NCBI GenBank assembly: GCA_046765875.1
Contig: JBKPSJ010000199.1
Coordinates: forward strand, 1 to 20,394
Source of the DNA: DASRHY01 sp046765875
Lineage (GTDB): Bacteria > Actinomycetota > Actinomycetes > Propionibacteriales > Kribbellaceae
Reading direction: 5' to 3'
Length of the DNA: 20,394 bases
The position numbers were made by a program, and so were the translations under genes. Below, one piece after another: positions 12,745 through 20,068 of this stretch. How positions within the stretch are numbered: the first letter of the stretch is position 1; every line of letters starts with the position of its first letter. A model generated the notes under the pieces. That model saw nothing but the letters and a program-made list of their open reading frames with translations. It was not told where the DNA came from and did no database searches.

Positions 12745-13823
12745 GCGAGCGGTCGCCGTATCTGCTGCGGGCCGGGTTGGTCCGCAACGTACGGACCAGC
12801 CAGCACCTGACCACATTCGTCGTCTCGGCCGTCGCGACCGTGCTGGTGACCAGGCTGATCCTGCGGCTGGCCGGTTACCCGGAGATCGGCGGCAAGGGCC
12901 TGCACATCGCGCACGTGCTACCGGGCGGGCTGCTGATGCTGGCCGCGATCCTCCTGCTGCTCGGCTTCGTCGGACCGGTGATCCGTCCGGCCGCCGCGCT
13001 GGTCGGCGGGATCGGCTTCGGGCTGTTCATCGACGAGGTCGGCAAGTTCGTCACCGCCGACAACGACTTCTTCTACCGGCCCGCCGCCGCGATCATGTAC
13101 GTCGCGTTCGTGCTGCTGGTGCTTGCGGTGCAGTTCCTGTCGAACCGGCGGCCGTTCGATCCGCGCGAGCATCTGGCGAACGCGGTCGACCACGCCGTCG
13201 AGGGTGTTGCGGGCGGGCTGTCGCGGCGCCGGCTCGCCGCTGCTGCCGAGCAGATGCGCATAGCCGGGCCCGACGTTCCGGGTCGTACACAGGTGCGCGC
13301 CCTGCTGGCCGTCGTACCGCGCGACGACGTCGAACTCGCCGCGCCGGTGGATGCGCTGCGGGATACGGTGGAGCGCTGGTTCGACCGGCTGGCCGCGCAT
13401 CCGTTGGCGCCGTCGATCGCGGTCGGCGTACTGGTCTTTCAGGCAGTCGGCGCACCGGCGATCGCGGTCGCGATCCGGCTTGACCGCGGCAGTCTGCTGG
13501 ACAACATCCCGGTCATCGGCGTCGTCATCGGCAGCCTGCTTTCGGCGGTGTTCACCGTGCGCGGCGCAGTGCGGTTGCGGGACGGCGACCGGTACCGGGC
13601 GGTCCGGCTGTTCGAGTTGGCCGTGCTGTCGTCGCTGCTGGTCACGCAGGTCTTCCAGTTCGCCGGAACGCAGTTCTTCGCGGTCGGCGGGATGCTGCTC
13701 GATCTCACGCTGCTGGGTCTGCTGGAAGCCGAGCAGGACCGGCTGCGACGAGCGGCTCATGCACGGCCGGCTCAACCGCCGGCGCCGGCCGGTTCCGGGA
13801 GTCCATCTCCTTCCACTGTCTGA
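12741..13823 (+). CDS. Uncharacterised multi-pass membrane protein
   Basis: This 360-residue protein has about eight hydrophobic segments. The first four to five helices contain a conserved-looking block GFGLFIDEVGKFVTADNDFFYRP spread over loop and helix (about residues 92-114), which I recall from uncharacterised actinobacterial and cyanobacterial membrane proteins. A soluble middle part (about 135-220) carries the charged DPREHLANAVDHAVEG and RDDVELAAPVDALRDTVERW stretches. A second set of helices follows from about 220, then a Pro/Ser-rich tail. ATG 12741 overlaps the stop of the 28-residue ORF. No enzymatic motif is recognised. The last 119 bp overlap the convergent MFS gene. Confidence 0.8.
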   Translation: MSERSPYLLRAGLVRNVRTSQHLTTFVVSAVATVLVTRLILRLAGYPEIGGKGLHIAHVLPGGLLMLAAILLLLGFVGPVIRPAAALVGGIGFGLFIDEVGKFVTADNDFFYRPAAAIMYVAFVLLVLAVQFLSNRRPFDPREHLANAVDHAVEGVAGGLSRRRLAAAAEQMRIAGPDVPGRTQVRALLAVVPRDDVELAAPVDALRDTVERWFDRLAAHPLAPSIAVGVLVFQAVGAPAIAVAIRLDRGSLLDNIPVIGVVIGSLLSAVFTVRGAVRLRDGDRYRAVRLFELAVLSSLLVTQVFQFAGTQFFAVGGMLLDLTLLGLLEAEQDRLRRAAHARPAQPPAPAGSGSPSPSTV

Positions 13824-15003
13824 GGAATCCGGGCACGGTGGTCGCGGCGAAATAGGCGCCGCCAGCAACGATCAGGGCAGGTACGAGACCGATCCCGGCC
13901 ACGGCGGCACCGGCGAGCAACCCGCCGAACGGGATGCCGGCCCAGGCCAGCGCGTCGGCCAGTGCGCCGACCCGGCCGAGCATGGCGCGCGGTGTCCGTT
14001 CGATGAACACCGCGCCGATGATCGGGTTCAGGAAGCCGGCGCCCAGACCGCCCACGGCGAACACCGCGACGATCAGCCACAGCGGCGCGCCGAGCGCCAG
14101 CACGACGAACCGTGGTGCGCCGGCGATCGTGAACCCGACCAGGTACACGATCCGCCGCGGTAGCCGGTGACCGAACGCGGCGGCGAGCAGTGCGCCGGCG
14201 GTCGCGGTGATGCCGAATGACGACCAGAGCAGACCGAGTACGGCCGGGCCGTAGCCGTTGTCGTGGATCCATACCGGCATGAGCACCGACGCCGCGGCGG
14301 CGTCGAGCAGGTTCGTCACCATCACCATCACGCAGATCGCCAGGATCAGCGGGTCGTGCGACAGCCACCGCCAGCCACCGGCCAGCCGGGTCAGGTAGCT
14401 TCCCTCGTCGTCCTCGGTCCCGGCCGCGTGACGGCGGCGTGGTGCCCAGACGGCGATCAGCAGCGCGCAGATCCCGAACGAAACGGCGTCGACCAGGATC
14501 GCATCGGCGGGTCCGATCGCCGCCACCAGCAGTCCGCCGAGGGCCGGCGCGATCATCGTGGCGCCGCGATCGGCGGTGCTCTCCAGTCCGGTCACCCGCT
14601 CGATCGGGACCTGGGCCAGTTCGGCGATGTCGGGCACCAGGGTGGCCTTCGCGGTATCGCCGGGGCCGCGGAACAGTCCGGCCAGCGCGACGATCACCAG
14701 CAGGGTGGGGAAGTGCAGGATGCCAAGGGCGTGCAGCAGCGGGATGGCGCCGACGATCGCCATGCTCGCGGTGTCGGCGACGACGCTGACGCGTCGCGGT
14801 CCGGCGCGGTCGATCAGCGGCCCGGCAAGCGCCTTCGTCACTACCAGCGGAGCCATCTCGCAGACGAACACGAGGCCGGTCTTGGCCGCCGACCCGGTGG
14901 TGGTGAGCACGAACCAGGGGATGGCCAGGCCGCTGATCCGGGTGCCCGCGATCGACACCACGTTCGCGGTCAGGAACGCGGCCAACGGCGCACGCTGCCT
15001 CAC
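13705..15003 (-). CDS. MFS transporter paired with ArsR-like regulator
   Basis: This 432-residue, roughly 12-TM major facilitator opens with APLAAFLTANVVSIAGTRIS and GLAIPWFVLTTTGSAAKTGL. Motif A reads PLIDRAGPRRVSVVAD, and DTAKATLVPDIAELAQVP and ERTPRAMLGRVGAL are typical of the MFS_3 group of small-molecule exporters. The start is GTG 15003, overlapping the regulator stop by four bases, with GGAGGA just upstream. This shows operon expression under the ArsR-like repressor. The 3' end runs 119 bp into the convergent membrane-protein gene; the extra tail after the last helix is Pro/Ala-rich and low in complexity. The substrate is unknown. It is a relative, not a duplicate, of the MFS at 2782-4056. 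Confidence 0.92.
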   Translation of the reverse strand: MRQRAPLAAFLTANVVSIAGTRISGLAIPWFVLTTTGSAAKTGLVFVCEMAPLVVTKALAGPLIDRAGPRRVSVVADTASMAIVGAIPLLHALGILHFPTLLVIVALAGLFRGPGDTAKATLVPDIAELAQVPIERVTGLESTADRGATMIAPALGGLLVAAIGPADAILVDAVSFGICALLIAVWAPRRRHAAGTEDDEGSYLTRLAGGWRWLSHDPLILAICVMVMVTNLLDAAAASVLMPVWIHDNGYGPAVLGLLWSSFGITATAGALLAAAFGHRLPRRIVYLVGFTIAGAPRFVVLALGAPLWLIVAVFAVGGLGAGFLNPIIGAVFIERTPRAMLGRVGALADALAWAGIPFGGLLAGAAVAGIGLVPALIVAGGAYFAATTVPGFLRQWKEMDSRNRPAPAVEPAVHEPLVAAGPARLPADPAA

Positions 15004-15593
15004 CGGTCCTCCTCCCTCGGGAACGCCTGGAGCTGGATGGCGACAGTGCGGGTGCCGGCCGGCGGCTCGGCGTCGGGGTCGGTGCGGTACTTGGCGAGGA
15101 CGGCGCGGAGCTCCTCGAGCACCTGATTGAGCTGTTCGGCGGTCAGGTGAAGGCTGAAGTCGGAGATGGTCGAGACCGCCTGCCACTGTGGTGGCAGCCC
15201 GGGCAGGTCCTCGACGTGCCGGAACATCTCCTCGGCGTTGACCTGGGCAACCCCGCGCAGGTAGCTGAGCACGGCGTCCGGCTCCTTGGTGAGGATGTCC
15301 GGGTCGTCGAGGAAGGTGCTGGCGTACACCGAACGCCACCAGCGATCCCGCGCGTTGCCGCGGCTCTCGTCCTCCTCGACCATCCCGGCCTTGGCCAATT
15401 CGCGCAGGTGGTAGCTGGTAGCGCCGGTGTTCACTCCGAGCCGATGGGCGAGCGCGGTCGCCGTGGCCGGGCCGTGCAGGCGCAGCAGGCCGACGATCTT
15501 GATCCGCATCGGATGGGCCATCGCGCGGAGCCGGCGGGCGTCCAGTACGACGTCGCGATCCGGATCGGGGGGCCAGGCGGTCTCGTCGCTCAT
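15000..15593 (-). CDS. ArsR-like winged-helix transcriptional repressor
   Basis: This 197-residue regulator has an N-terminal winged helix (about 16-85): LDARRLRAMAHPMRIKIVGL, then LAHRLGVNTGATSYHLRELAKAGM as helix-turn-helix. A long helical C-terminal part could bind ligand and dimerise. It has no cysteine at all, so it is not a thiol metal sensor of the classic ArsR kind. It more likely senses a small molecule that the downstream MFS exports. The start is ATG 15593. TACGAT (15601-15606) ends seven bases upstream, so the mRNA is probably leaderless. Upstream in-frame starts (to 15671) would lie in the operator. Autoregulation is suggested by the palindromes on its -35 region. Confidence 0.9.
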   Translation of the reverse strand: MSDETAWPPDPDRDVVLDARRLRAMAHPMRIKIVGLLRLHGPATATALAHRLGVNTGATSYHLRELAKAGMVEEDESRGNARDRWWRSVYASTFLDDPDILTKEPDAVLSYLRGVAQVNAEEMFRHVEDLPGLPPQWQAVSTISDFSLHLTAEQLNQVLEELRAVLAKYRTDPDAEPPAGTRTVAIQLQAFPREEDR

Positions 15594-15600
15594 AACAGCG

Positions 15601-15655
15601 ATCGTAGGATGCGCAGACATCTTTGCAAAGAGCTTTTGCAAAGGAATTGTGCAAT
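15601..15655 (-). promoter_or_regulatory. ArsR-MFS promoter with three palindromic half-turn-spaced sites
   Basis: A minus-strand promoter is visible as TTGCAA (15623-15628), 16 bases, and TACGAT (15601-15606). CTTTGCAAAG (15621-15630) is a perfect palindrome lying on the -35. A second TTTGCAAA (15635-15642) and a looser ATTGTGCAAT (15646-15655) follow, with centres 13 and 12 bp apart. This arrangement fits cooperative repressor binding. Confidence 0.65.
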
Positions 15656-15663
15656 CGTTCGGG

Positions 15664-15672
15664 TTATCCACA
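15664..15672 (+). other. Isolated consensus-like DnaA box
   Basis: TTATCCACA matches the standard 9-mer DnaA box. It lies alone between the ArsR operator and the next gene, without AT-rich repeats or further boxes. A chance match or a minor titration or regulatory site are both possible; an origin is not supported. Confidence 0.25.
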
Positions 15673-15703
15673 GCTGCCGCGGCGCTGGGCGGCCGGTTTT
15701 GCC

Positions 15704-15709
15704 GATACT
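15704..15709 (+). promoter_or_regulatory. -10-like element of a leaderless transcript
   Basis: GATACT ends six bases before ATG 15716, and no ribosome site is present between them. This fits a leaderless mRNA. Confidence 0.4.
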
Positions 15710-15715
15710 CGTGCG

Positions 15716-16129
15716 ATGACGAAGATCCGAGTGATGCTCGACGGCGGCGACTACTGCGACGTCGCCGCCGATCTGCTGACGTTCGACGACGACGCCGTGG
15801 TGCTGTGGGCCAAGGAGGCCGAGATCGGCCGGTACTCGCGGCCGCGGGTCAGCGCGCTCGATCTGAGCGTGGCCGGGAGCGAGACCCGCAGCCGCTCGGC
15901 GGCCGCGCAGGAGCGGCTCGACGAGATCCGCCGCGCCCATCCGAACGCATACCTGCCGTGGACGCCGGACCAGGAGGAACTGCTGGCGGTCCGGCATGCC
16001 GAGGGCGCCACCGTGGCCGAGTTGGCCGACGAGCTCGGCCGCCAGCCGGGTGGCATCGAGGCCCGGCTGGAGAAGCTCGAGCTCGTCGAGGCGAGCGAGC
16101 CCACGACCCGCCGCCGACGGGCGTCCTGA
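15716..16129 (+). CDS. Small hypothetical protein with C-terminal HTH-like domain
   Basis: I do not recognise a named family for the whole 137-residue protein. The N-terminal 50 residues form short beta-like stretches (TKIRVMLDGGDYCDV, DDDAVVLWAKE). Residues 80-123 look like the small helical domain often found at the ends of helicases and regulators: AYLPWTPDQEELLAVRHAEG, then TVAELADELGRQPGGIEARL and EKLELV. This suggests nucleic-acid binding. The end is Arg-rich. ATG 15716 is chosen over upstream in-frame ATG 15623, which would lie in the ArsR operator. It precedes the methyltransferase by 54 bp on the same strand. Confidence 0.75.
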   Translation: MTKIRVMLDGGDYCDVAADLLTFDDDAVVLWAKEAEIGRYSRPRVSALDLSVAGSETRSRSAAAQERLDEIRRAHPNAYLPWTPDQEELLAVRHAEGATVAELADELGRQPGGIEARLEKLELVEASEPTTRRRRAS

Positions 16130-16183
16130 CGGTGTATGTCGGTCAGATGAGGGGACCCTTGGTTCATCGGGGAGAATGGCCCG

Positions 16184-17389
16184 GTGCAGCAGCCCGAGCC
16201 GGAGACCGGCGAGCCACGCGACGTGCTCCGCGCGGCTCTGACCGACGAGACCGCGCTGGTCCGTGCGGTCGCATCAGGCCGGCGCCGCGGCGAGGAAGCA
16301 CCGGCGTACCGGCGGGTGGAGATCCGGTACGTCGACCTCAGGGCGGGACGGCACCTCCAGGTCACCGAGTACGACGAGCGCCAGGCCCATGTTCGCAATG
16401 CGGCCGACCCTGGCCCGGCGGTGGACGCCCTACTCGATGCGGCGTACGGGAGCTGGCACGTCCAGACCACGACCGAGACGCTGCAGCTGAGGTACACCAA
16501 GAAAGGCCGGGTGCTGCTGCACCGCGAGCCCGCCGACCGCGAACAGCGCACCGGTCACGACCACGTGAAGGACCGGCTGCTCGACCCCGCGGCGCCGTTC
16601 CTGCAGGTGCTCGGGATCAGCGACCGGCGCGGCCGGGTCAAGCCGTCGCGGCAGGCCAAATACCGCCAGGTCGAGGAGTTCGGCCGGATCCTGCTGACCG
16701 CGCTCGACGAGTCGGTCGCGGCCGGGCGGATTCCTTCCGACCGGCCGTTGCGCGTGGTCGACCTCGGCTGCGGTAACGCGTACCTGACGCTGGCCGCGTA
16801 CCACCTGCTCACCGAGCGCGGGTACGCCGTCCATCTGACCGGCGTGGACCACAATCCGCAGGCCCGCGCTCGCAACACCGAGCGGGTGGCCGAGCTGGGC
16901 TGGTCGGACCACCTCACCTTCGCCGACGCGACCATCGCCGAGGCCGAGCTGGACCCGCCGCCGGACCTGGTGCTGGCGCTGCATGCGTGCGACACCGCCA
17001 CCGATGACGCGTTGGCCCGCGCGGTCGGCTGGCAGGCGCCGCTGGTGCTGGCCGCGCCGTGCTGCCACCACGACATACAGAAGCAGCTCAAGGCCGCCGA
17101 ACCACCCTCGCCGTACGCTCTCATGACGCGATATGGCATCGTGCGGGAGCGTTTCGCCGACGTGCTGACCGACGCGCTACGGGCGTCGGTGCTGCGTCAG
17201 GTCGGCTACCGGGTCGAGGTGATGGAGTTCGTGGACAGTGAGCACACGCCCCGCAACCTGCTGTTGCGGGCGGCGCGAACGGGTGCGCCCGCGGATCCTG
17301 CGGCCCGCAGCGAGTACGACGAGCTGACCTCGGCCTGGCACGTCGCTCCTCGGCTGGCGACTCTACTGCGACCCGGTGAGGCGCGGTGA
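16184..17389 (+). CDS. Class I SAM-dependent methyltransferase (Methyltransf_32-like)
   Basis: This 401-residue protein has an N-terminal domain of about 150 residues (VEIRYVDLRAGRHLQVTEYD, TLQLRYTKKGRVLLH) and a C-terminal Rossmann methyltransferase. SAM-binding motif I is VDLGCGNAYLTLA (192-204), with acidic D222 in TGVDHNP. Downstream are LALHACDTATD (264-274) and APCCHH (291-296), which together with KYRQVEEFGR (159-168) mark the Methyltransf_32 group. The substrate is not established; the group is often suspected to act on RNA or protein. GTG 16184 follows GGGGAGA, and a GAGAAT element is close by. Its stop overlaps the next GTG by four bases, so the two genes are coupled. Confidence 0.88.
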   Translation: MQQPEPETGEPRDVLRAALTDETALVRAVASGRRRGEEAPAYRRVEIRYVDLRAGRHLQVTEYDERQAHVRNAADPGPAVDALLDAAYGSWHVQTTTETLQLRYTKKGRVLLHREPADREQRTGHDHVKDRLLDPAAPFLQVLGISDRRGRVKPSRQAKYRQVEEFGRILLTALDESVAAGRIPSDRPLRVVDLGCGNAYLTLAAYHLLTERGYAVHLTGVDHNPQARARNTERVAELGWSDHLTFADATIAEAELDPPPDLVLALHACDTATDDALARAVGWQAPLVLAAPCCHHDIQKQLKAAEPPSPYALMTRYGIVRERFADVLTDALRASVLRQVGYRVEVMEFVDSEHTPRNLLLRAARTGAPADPAARSEYDELTSAWHVAPRLATLLRPGEAR

Positions 17390-18438
17390 CGGCTCGCTCA
17401 CGACTCCGGCGACTGGCGTGTGCGGTGGCGGCCGCGGCGGTCGTACTCGCGCCGGTACTGGCGGCCGCGCCGGCAGGGGCTGAGGAGCCGAAGCCGAAGA
17501 AGCTGTTCACGATCGACGACAGCCGGGTCGACGAGTCGTCGGACCTGGCCCGCAGCGGCACCCACGACGACGTCTGGTGGACGTCGAACGACTCCGGCGA
17601 CAGCGCGCGCATCTTCGCGATCGACAAGACCGGCAAGGTCCTCGCGGAGGTGACGTACGACGCGCAGGCCCGCGATGTCGAAGCGATCGGGATCGGTACG
17701 AACAAGCGGATCTATGTCGGCGACATCGGCGACAACCTGAGCAACCAGGACACCATAACCGTCTACAGCCTGCCCGAGCCCGAGCAGTTGCAGGACCAGC
17801 GGGTGAAGGCGCGAGCCTACAAGTTCAAGTACCCCGACGGCCCGCACAACGCGGAGGCCCTGCTCGTCAACCCGCAGACCAACCGGCTCTACATCGTCAC
17901 CAAGGAAGCGCCGAAGGGTGCGATCTACGCGGCGCCGACACCGGACGAGATGTCCCGTACCGAGGTCAACGACCTGACCAAGCTCGGCACCGCGCCGGCG
18001 ATCATCACCGACGGCACCTTCACCCCGGACGGCCGCCGGGTCCTGCTGCGCAGCGTGAACTCGCTGTCGGTGCTGAGCTGGCCGGCGATGAAACCGCTCG
18101 CAACCGCGCCGCTGCCGCTCCAGGTGGTAGGCGAGTCGCTGGCGATGGGCCTCGACGACAAGAGCGTGCTGTTCGGCAGCGAGGGCAAGAACTCGGCGGT
18201 GTACGAGCTGGCGATCCCGTCGGTCACGAAGGCACAGTCGGGCGACACGCAGCCGGCGAGCAGCTCCGGGTCCGGCGGGTCACAAGAGAGCAAGCAGAGT
18301 CACGCGATGCGCTGGACGCTCATCGGAGCCGGCGCGTTCGCCCTGCTGATGGCGATGTTCACCTTCCCGCGCGGCCGCCGCGAACGCGCCGACGCGATCC
18401 TCGAACGCCAGCAACGCCAGCGCAGCCGCCCGGTCTGA
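17386..18438 (+). CDS. Exported, membrane-anchored propeller-like protein of unknown function
   Basis: This 350-residue protein has a Sec signal peptide (RSRLRRLACAV, Ala/Val core, cut near AGAEE at about 32), an extracellular domain, a Ser/Gly-rich linker (about 285-305) and one TM helix (about 309-327) with an Arg-rich cytoplasmic tail. The outer domain has the pattern WWTSNDSGDSARIFAID, RDVEAIGI and RIYVGDIGDN, followed by HNAEALLVNPQTNRLYIVTK and TFTPDGRRVLLRS. This suggests a beta-propeller related to phytase/esterase-like proteins. No enzymatic residue set is certain. It starts at GTG 17386 in a GTGA overlap with the methyltransferase. Confidence 0.82.
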   Translation: MTARSRLRRLACAVAAAAVVLAPVLAAAPAGAEEPKPKKLFTIDDSRVDESSDLARSGTHDDVWWTSNDSGDSARIFAIDKTGKVLAEVTYDAQARDVEAIGIGTNKRIYVGDIGDNLSNQDTITVYSLPEPEQLQDQRVKARAYKFKYPDGPHNAEALLVNPQTNRLYIVTKEAPKGAIYAAPTPDEMSRTEVNDLTKLGTAPAIITDGTFTPDGRRVLLRSVNSLSVLSWPAMKPLATAPLPLQVVGESLAMGLDDKSVLFGSEGKNSAVYELAIPSVTKAQSGDTQPASSSGSGGSQESKQSHAMRWTLIGAGAFALLMAMFTFPRGRRERADAILERQQRQRSRPV

Positions 18439-18473
18439 GCCGGCGGCCGCGGTTGCCGGCGTTGGGTGCTTCT

Positions 18474-18517
18474 GGGGCGTGTCTGACGGATCCTGGCAGG
18501 ATCCGTCCGATACGCCC
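18474..18517. terminator. Long bidirectional hairpin terminator
   Basis: GACGGATCCT (18485-18494) and AGGATCCGTC (18498-18507) pair perfectly around a GGC loop. After one mismatch the stem continues as GGGCGTGTC (18475-18483) with GATACGCCC (18509-18517), including one G-T pair. The roughly 20-bp stem sits between convergent genes and touches the serC stop. Confidence 0.82.
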
Positions 18518-19650
18518 TAGGCTCCGAGGTGCTCGACCACGTAGTCCACGGACCGGGTGAGCCGCTCGACATCGTCCGGCTCGACCGCCGGGAACATCGC
18601 CACCCGCAGCTGGTTGCGGCCCAGCTTGCGGTACGGCTCGACGTCGACGATCCCGTTCGCGCGCAGCGTCTTGGCCACGGCCGCCGCGTCGATCGACTCG
18701 TCCAGGTCCACCGTTCCGACGACCAGCGACCGGGCGTCCGGGTCCGCGACGTACGGCGTGGCGTAGTCCGACTTCTCCGCCCAGGTGTACAGCCGGCTGC
18801 TGGAGTCGGTGGTCCGCTCGACCGCCCAGCGCAGTCCGCCCTGCGCGTTGATCCAGTCGGTCTGCTCGGCCATCAGGAACAGCGTCGCGATCGACGGCGT
18901 GTTGTACGTCTGGTCCTTGCCCGAGTTGTCGATCGCGGTAGCCAGGTCCAGGAAGGCCGGGATCCAGCGCTTGGTGGCGGTGATCTCCTCGACCCGCTGC
19001 AGCGCCCTGGGCGACAGGATGGCGATCCACAGCCCACCGTCGGAGGCGAAGTTCTTCTGCGGGGCGAAGTAGTACGCGTCGGTCTGGGCGATGTCGACCG
19101 GCAGGCCGCCGGCGCCGGAGGTCGCGTCGATGACGACCAGCGCGTCGTCGGCGGCACCCGCGACCCGCTGGACCCCGGCCATCACGCCGGTCGAGGTCTC
19201 GTTGTGCGGCCATGCGTACACGTCCACGTCGTCCTCGGCGTACGGCGTGGGCCGGGTACCCGGCTCAGCGGTCACCACGGTCGGGTCGGCCAGGTGCGGC
19301 GCGGCCTGCGCGGCCTTTGCGAACTTGGACGAGAACTCGCCGAAGCTCAGGTGCTGGCTCTTGTTCCGGATCAGCGCGAAGGTCGCGACGTCCCAGAACG
19401 CGGTCGAGCCACCGTTGCCCAGGACGACCTGGTACCCGTCGGGCAGGCCGAACAACTCGGATACGCCTTCGCGTACTCGGCGTACGAGATTCTTCACCGG
19501 CGCCTGGCGGTGCGAGGTGCCGAGGATCTCCGCACCCTTGGTGGCCAGGGCCTGCACGGCCTCCGGGCGGACCTTGGACGGGCCGGAGCCGAAGCGGCCG
19601 TCGGTTGGCTTGAGCTCGGCGGGGATCCGGATGGGCGCTGCGTCTGTCAC
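18517..19650 (-). CDS. serC: Phosphoserine aminotransferase
   Basis: SerC converts 3-phosphohydroxypyruvate and glutamate to phosphoserine in cytoplasmic serine biosynthesis. The 377-residue length is that of the actinobacterial/mycobacterial SerC branch. The product starts with IRIPAELKPTDGRFGSGPSKVRP, where FGSGPSKVR is the phosphate-binding start of this branch. GNGGSTAFWD (78-87) follows, then WPHNETSTGVM (147-157), VIDATSGAGG (173-182) and the PLP lysine K199 in FAPQKNFASDGG. GTG 19650 is chosen because AAGGAGAG lies eight bases upstream; the frame is open further upstream but is not conserved there. It is a single-gene unit closed by the long hairpin. Confidence 0.95.
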   Translation of the reverse strand: MTDAAPIRIPAELKPTDGRFGSGPSKVRPEAVQALATKGAEILGTSHRQAPVKNLVRRVREGVSELFGLPDGYQVVLGNGGSTAFWDVATFALIRNKSQHLSFGEFSSKFAKAAQAAPHLADPTVVTAEPGTRPTPYAEDDVDVYAWPHNETSTGVMAGVQRVAGAADDALVVIDATSGAGGLPVDIAQTDAYYFAPQKNFASDGGLWIAILSPRALQRVEEITATKRWIPAFLDLATAIDNSGKDQTYNTPSIATLFLMAEQTDWINAQGGLRWAVERTTDSSSRLYTWAEKSDYATPYVADPDARSLVVGTVDLDESIDAAAVAKTLRANGIVDVEPYRKLGRNQLRVAMFPAVEPDDVERLTRSVDYVVEHLGA

Positions 19651-19756
19651 AGCGGGACTCTCCTTCGTCGGTCGGTGGTCACTGCCGACGACGCTGTCAG
19701 CGCACGGCCAGTCTTCCACAGGGCGTGAAGTCGTTCGGGAGCGGTCTCGAAATCTC

Positions 19757-19787
19757 CGTACATTTTCAGACGAGTGAAACGTACGCT
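19757..19787 (+). promoter_or_regulatory. Antitoxin promoter/operator
   Basis: CGTACATTTTCA (19757-19768) and TGAAACGTACG (19775-19785) form an imperfect inverted repeat with one extra base. The right arm overlaps a -10-like TACGCT (19782-19787) that ends seven bases before ATG 19795. This is a likely autoregulatory operator with a leaderless transcript. Confidence 0.55.
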
Positions 19788-19794
19788 TGAAGAC

Positions 19795-20058
19795 ATGGAG
19801 GTCAGCGTGACTGAGTTGCGAGCGCACATGCGCGAGTGGCTGGCGGCAGCTCGCCGCGGCGAGAAGGTCGTGATTACTGAGCGCGGCAGGCCGGTGGCCA
19901 AGCTCACCCGCATCGACGAGCAGGACGTGATCGACCGGCTCGCCCGAGAGGGCGTTCTCAGCCCGGCGAAGCGCCCTAAGCGCAAGGCCCGGCGATCGAC
20001 GATACCGGTGACACCCGGACCACCCATCTCAGACCTGATCAGCGAGATGCGGCGGTAG
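19795..20058 (+). CDS. Phd/YefM-family antitoxin
   Basis: This 87-residue antitoxin has the typical Phd/YefM N-terminus: MEVSVTELRAHMREWLAAAR, then GEKVVITERGRPVAKL, which dimerises and binds operator DNA. The basic and Pro-rich tail (about 60-87) would neutralise the toxin. ATG 19795 is preferred over GTG 19774, which lies within the inverted repeat upstream of the -10 element. The PIN toxin gene follows after 10 bp. Autoregulation through the upstream dyad is expected. Confidence 0.88.
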   Translation: MEVSVTELRAHMREWLAAARRGEKVVITERGRPVAKLTRIDEQDVIDRLAREGVLSPAKRPKRKARRSTIPVTPGPPISDLISEMRR

Positions 20059-20068
20059 CGGCGGCACC

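Noticed and set aside
10423..12816. Very long minus-strand open frame across efeO, efeB and vapBC
   Set aside because: It is antisense to clear efe and vap genes, with Arg/Asp/Gln-rich low-complexity translation; GC-rich codon bias keeps the frame open.
13774..13794. GC-rich palindrome as a terminator in the tail-to-tail overlap
   Set aside because: The stem has almost no loop and codes for Pro/Ala/Gly in both frames; no T-tract. Composition explains it.
15664..15672. Replication origin suggested by a DnaA box
   Set aside because: There is only one box, with no AT-rich unwinding region and no dnaA/dnaN nearby.
19774..19794. GTG 19774 as antitoxin start
   Set aside because: It lies in the operator loop before the -10 element, and the Phd/YefM family starts at MEVSVTELRAH.
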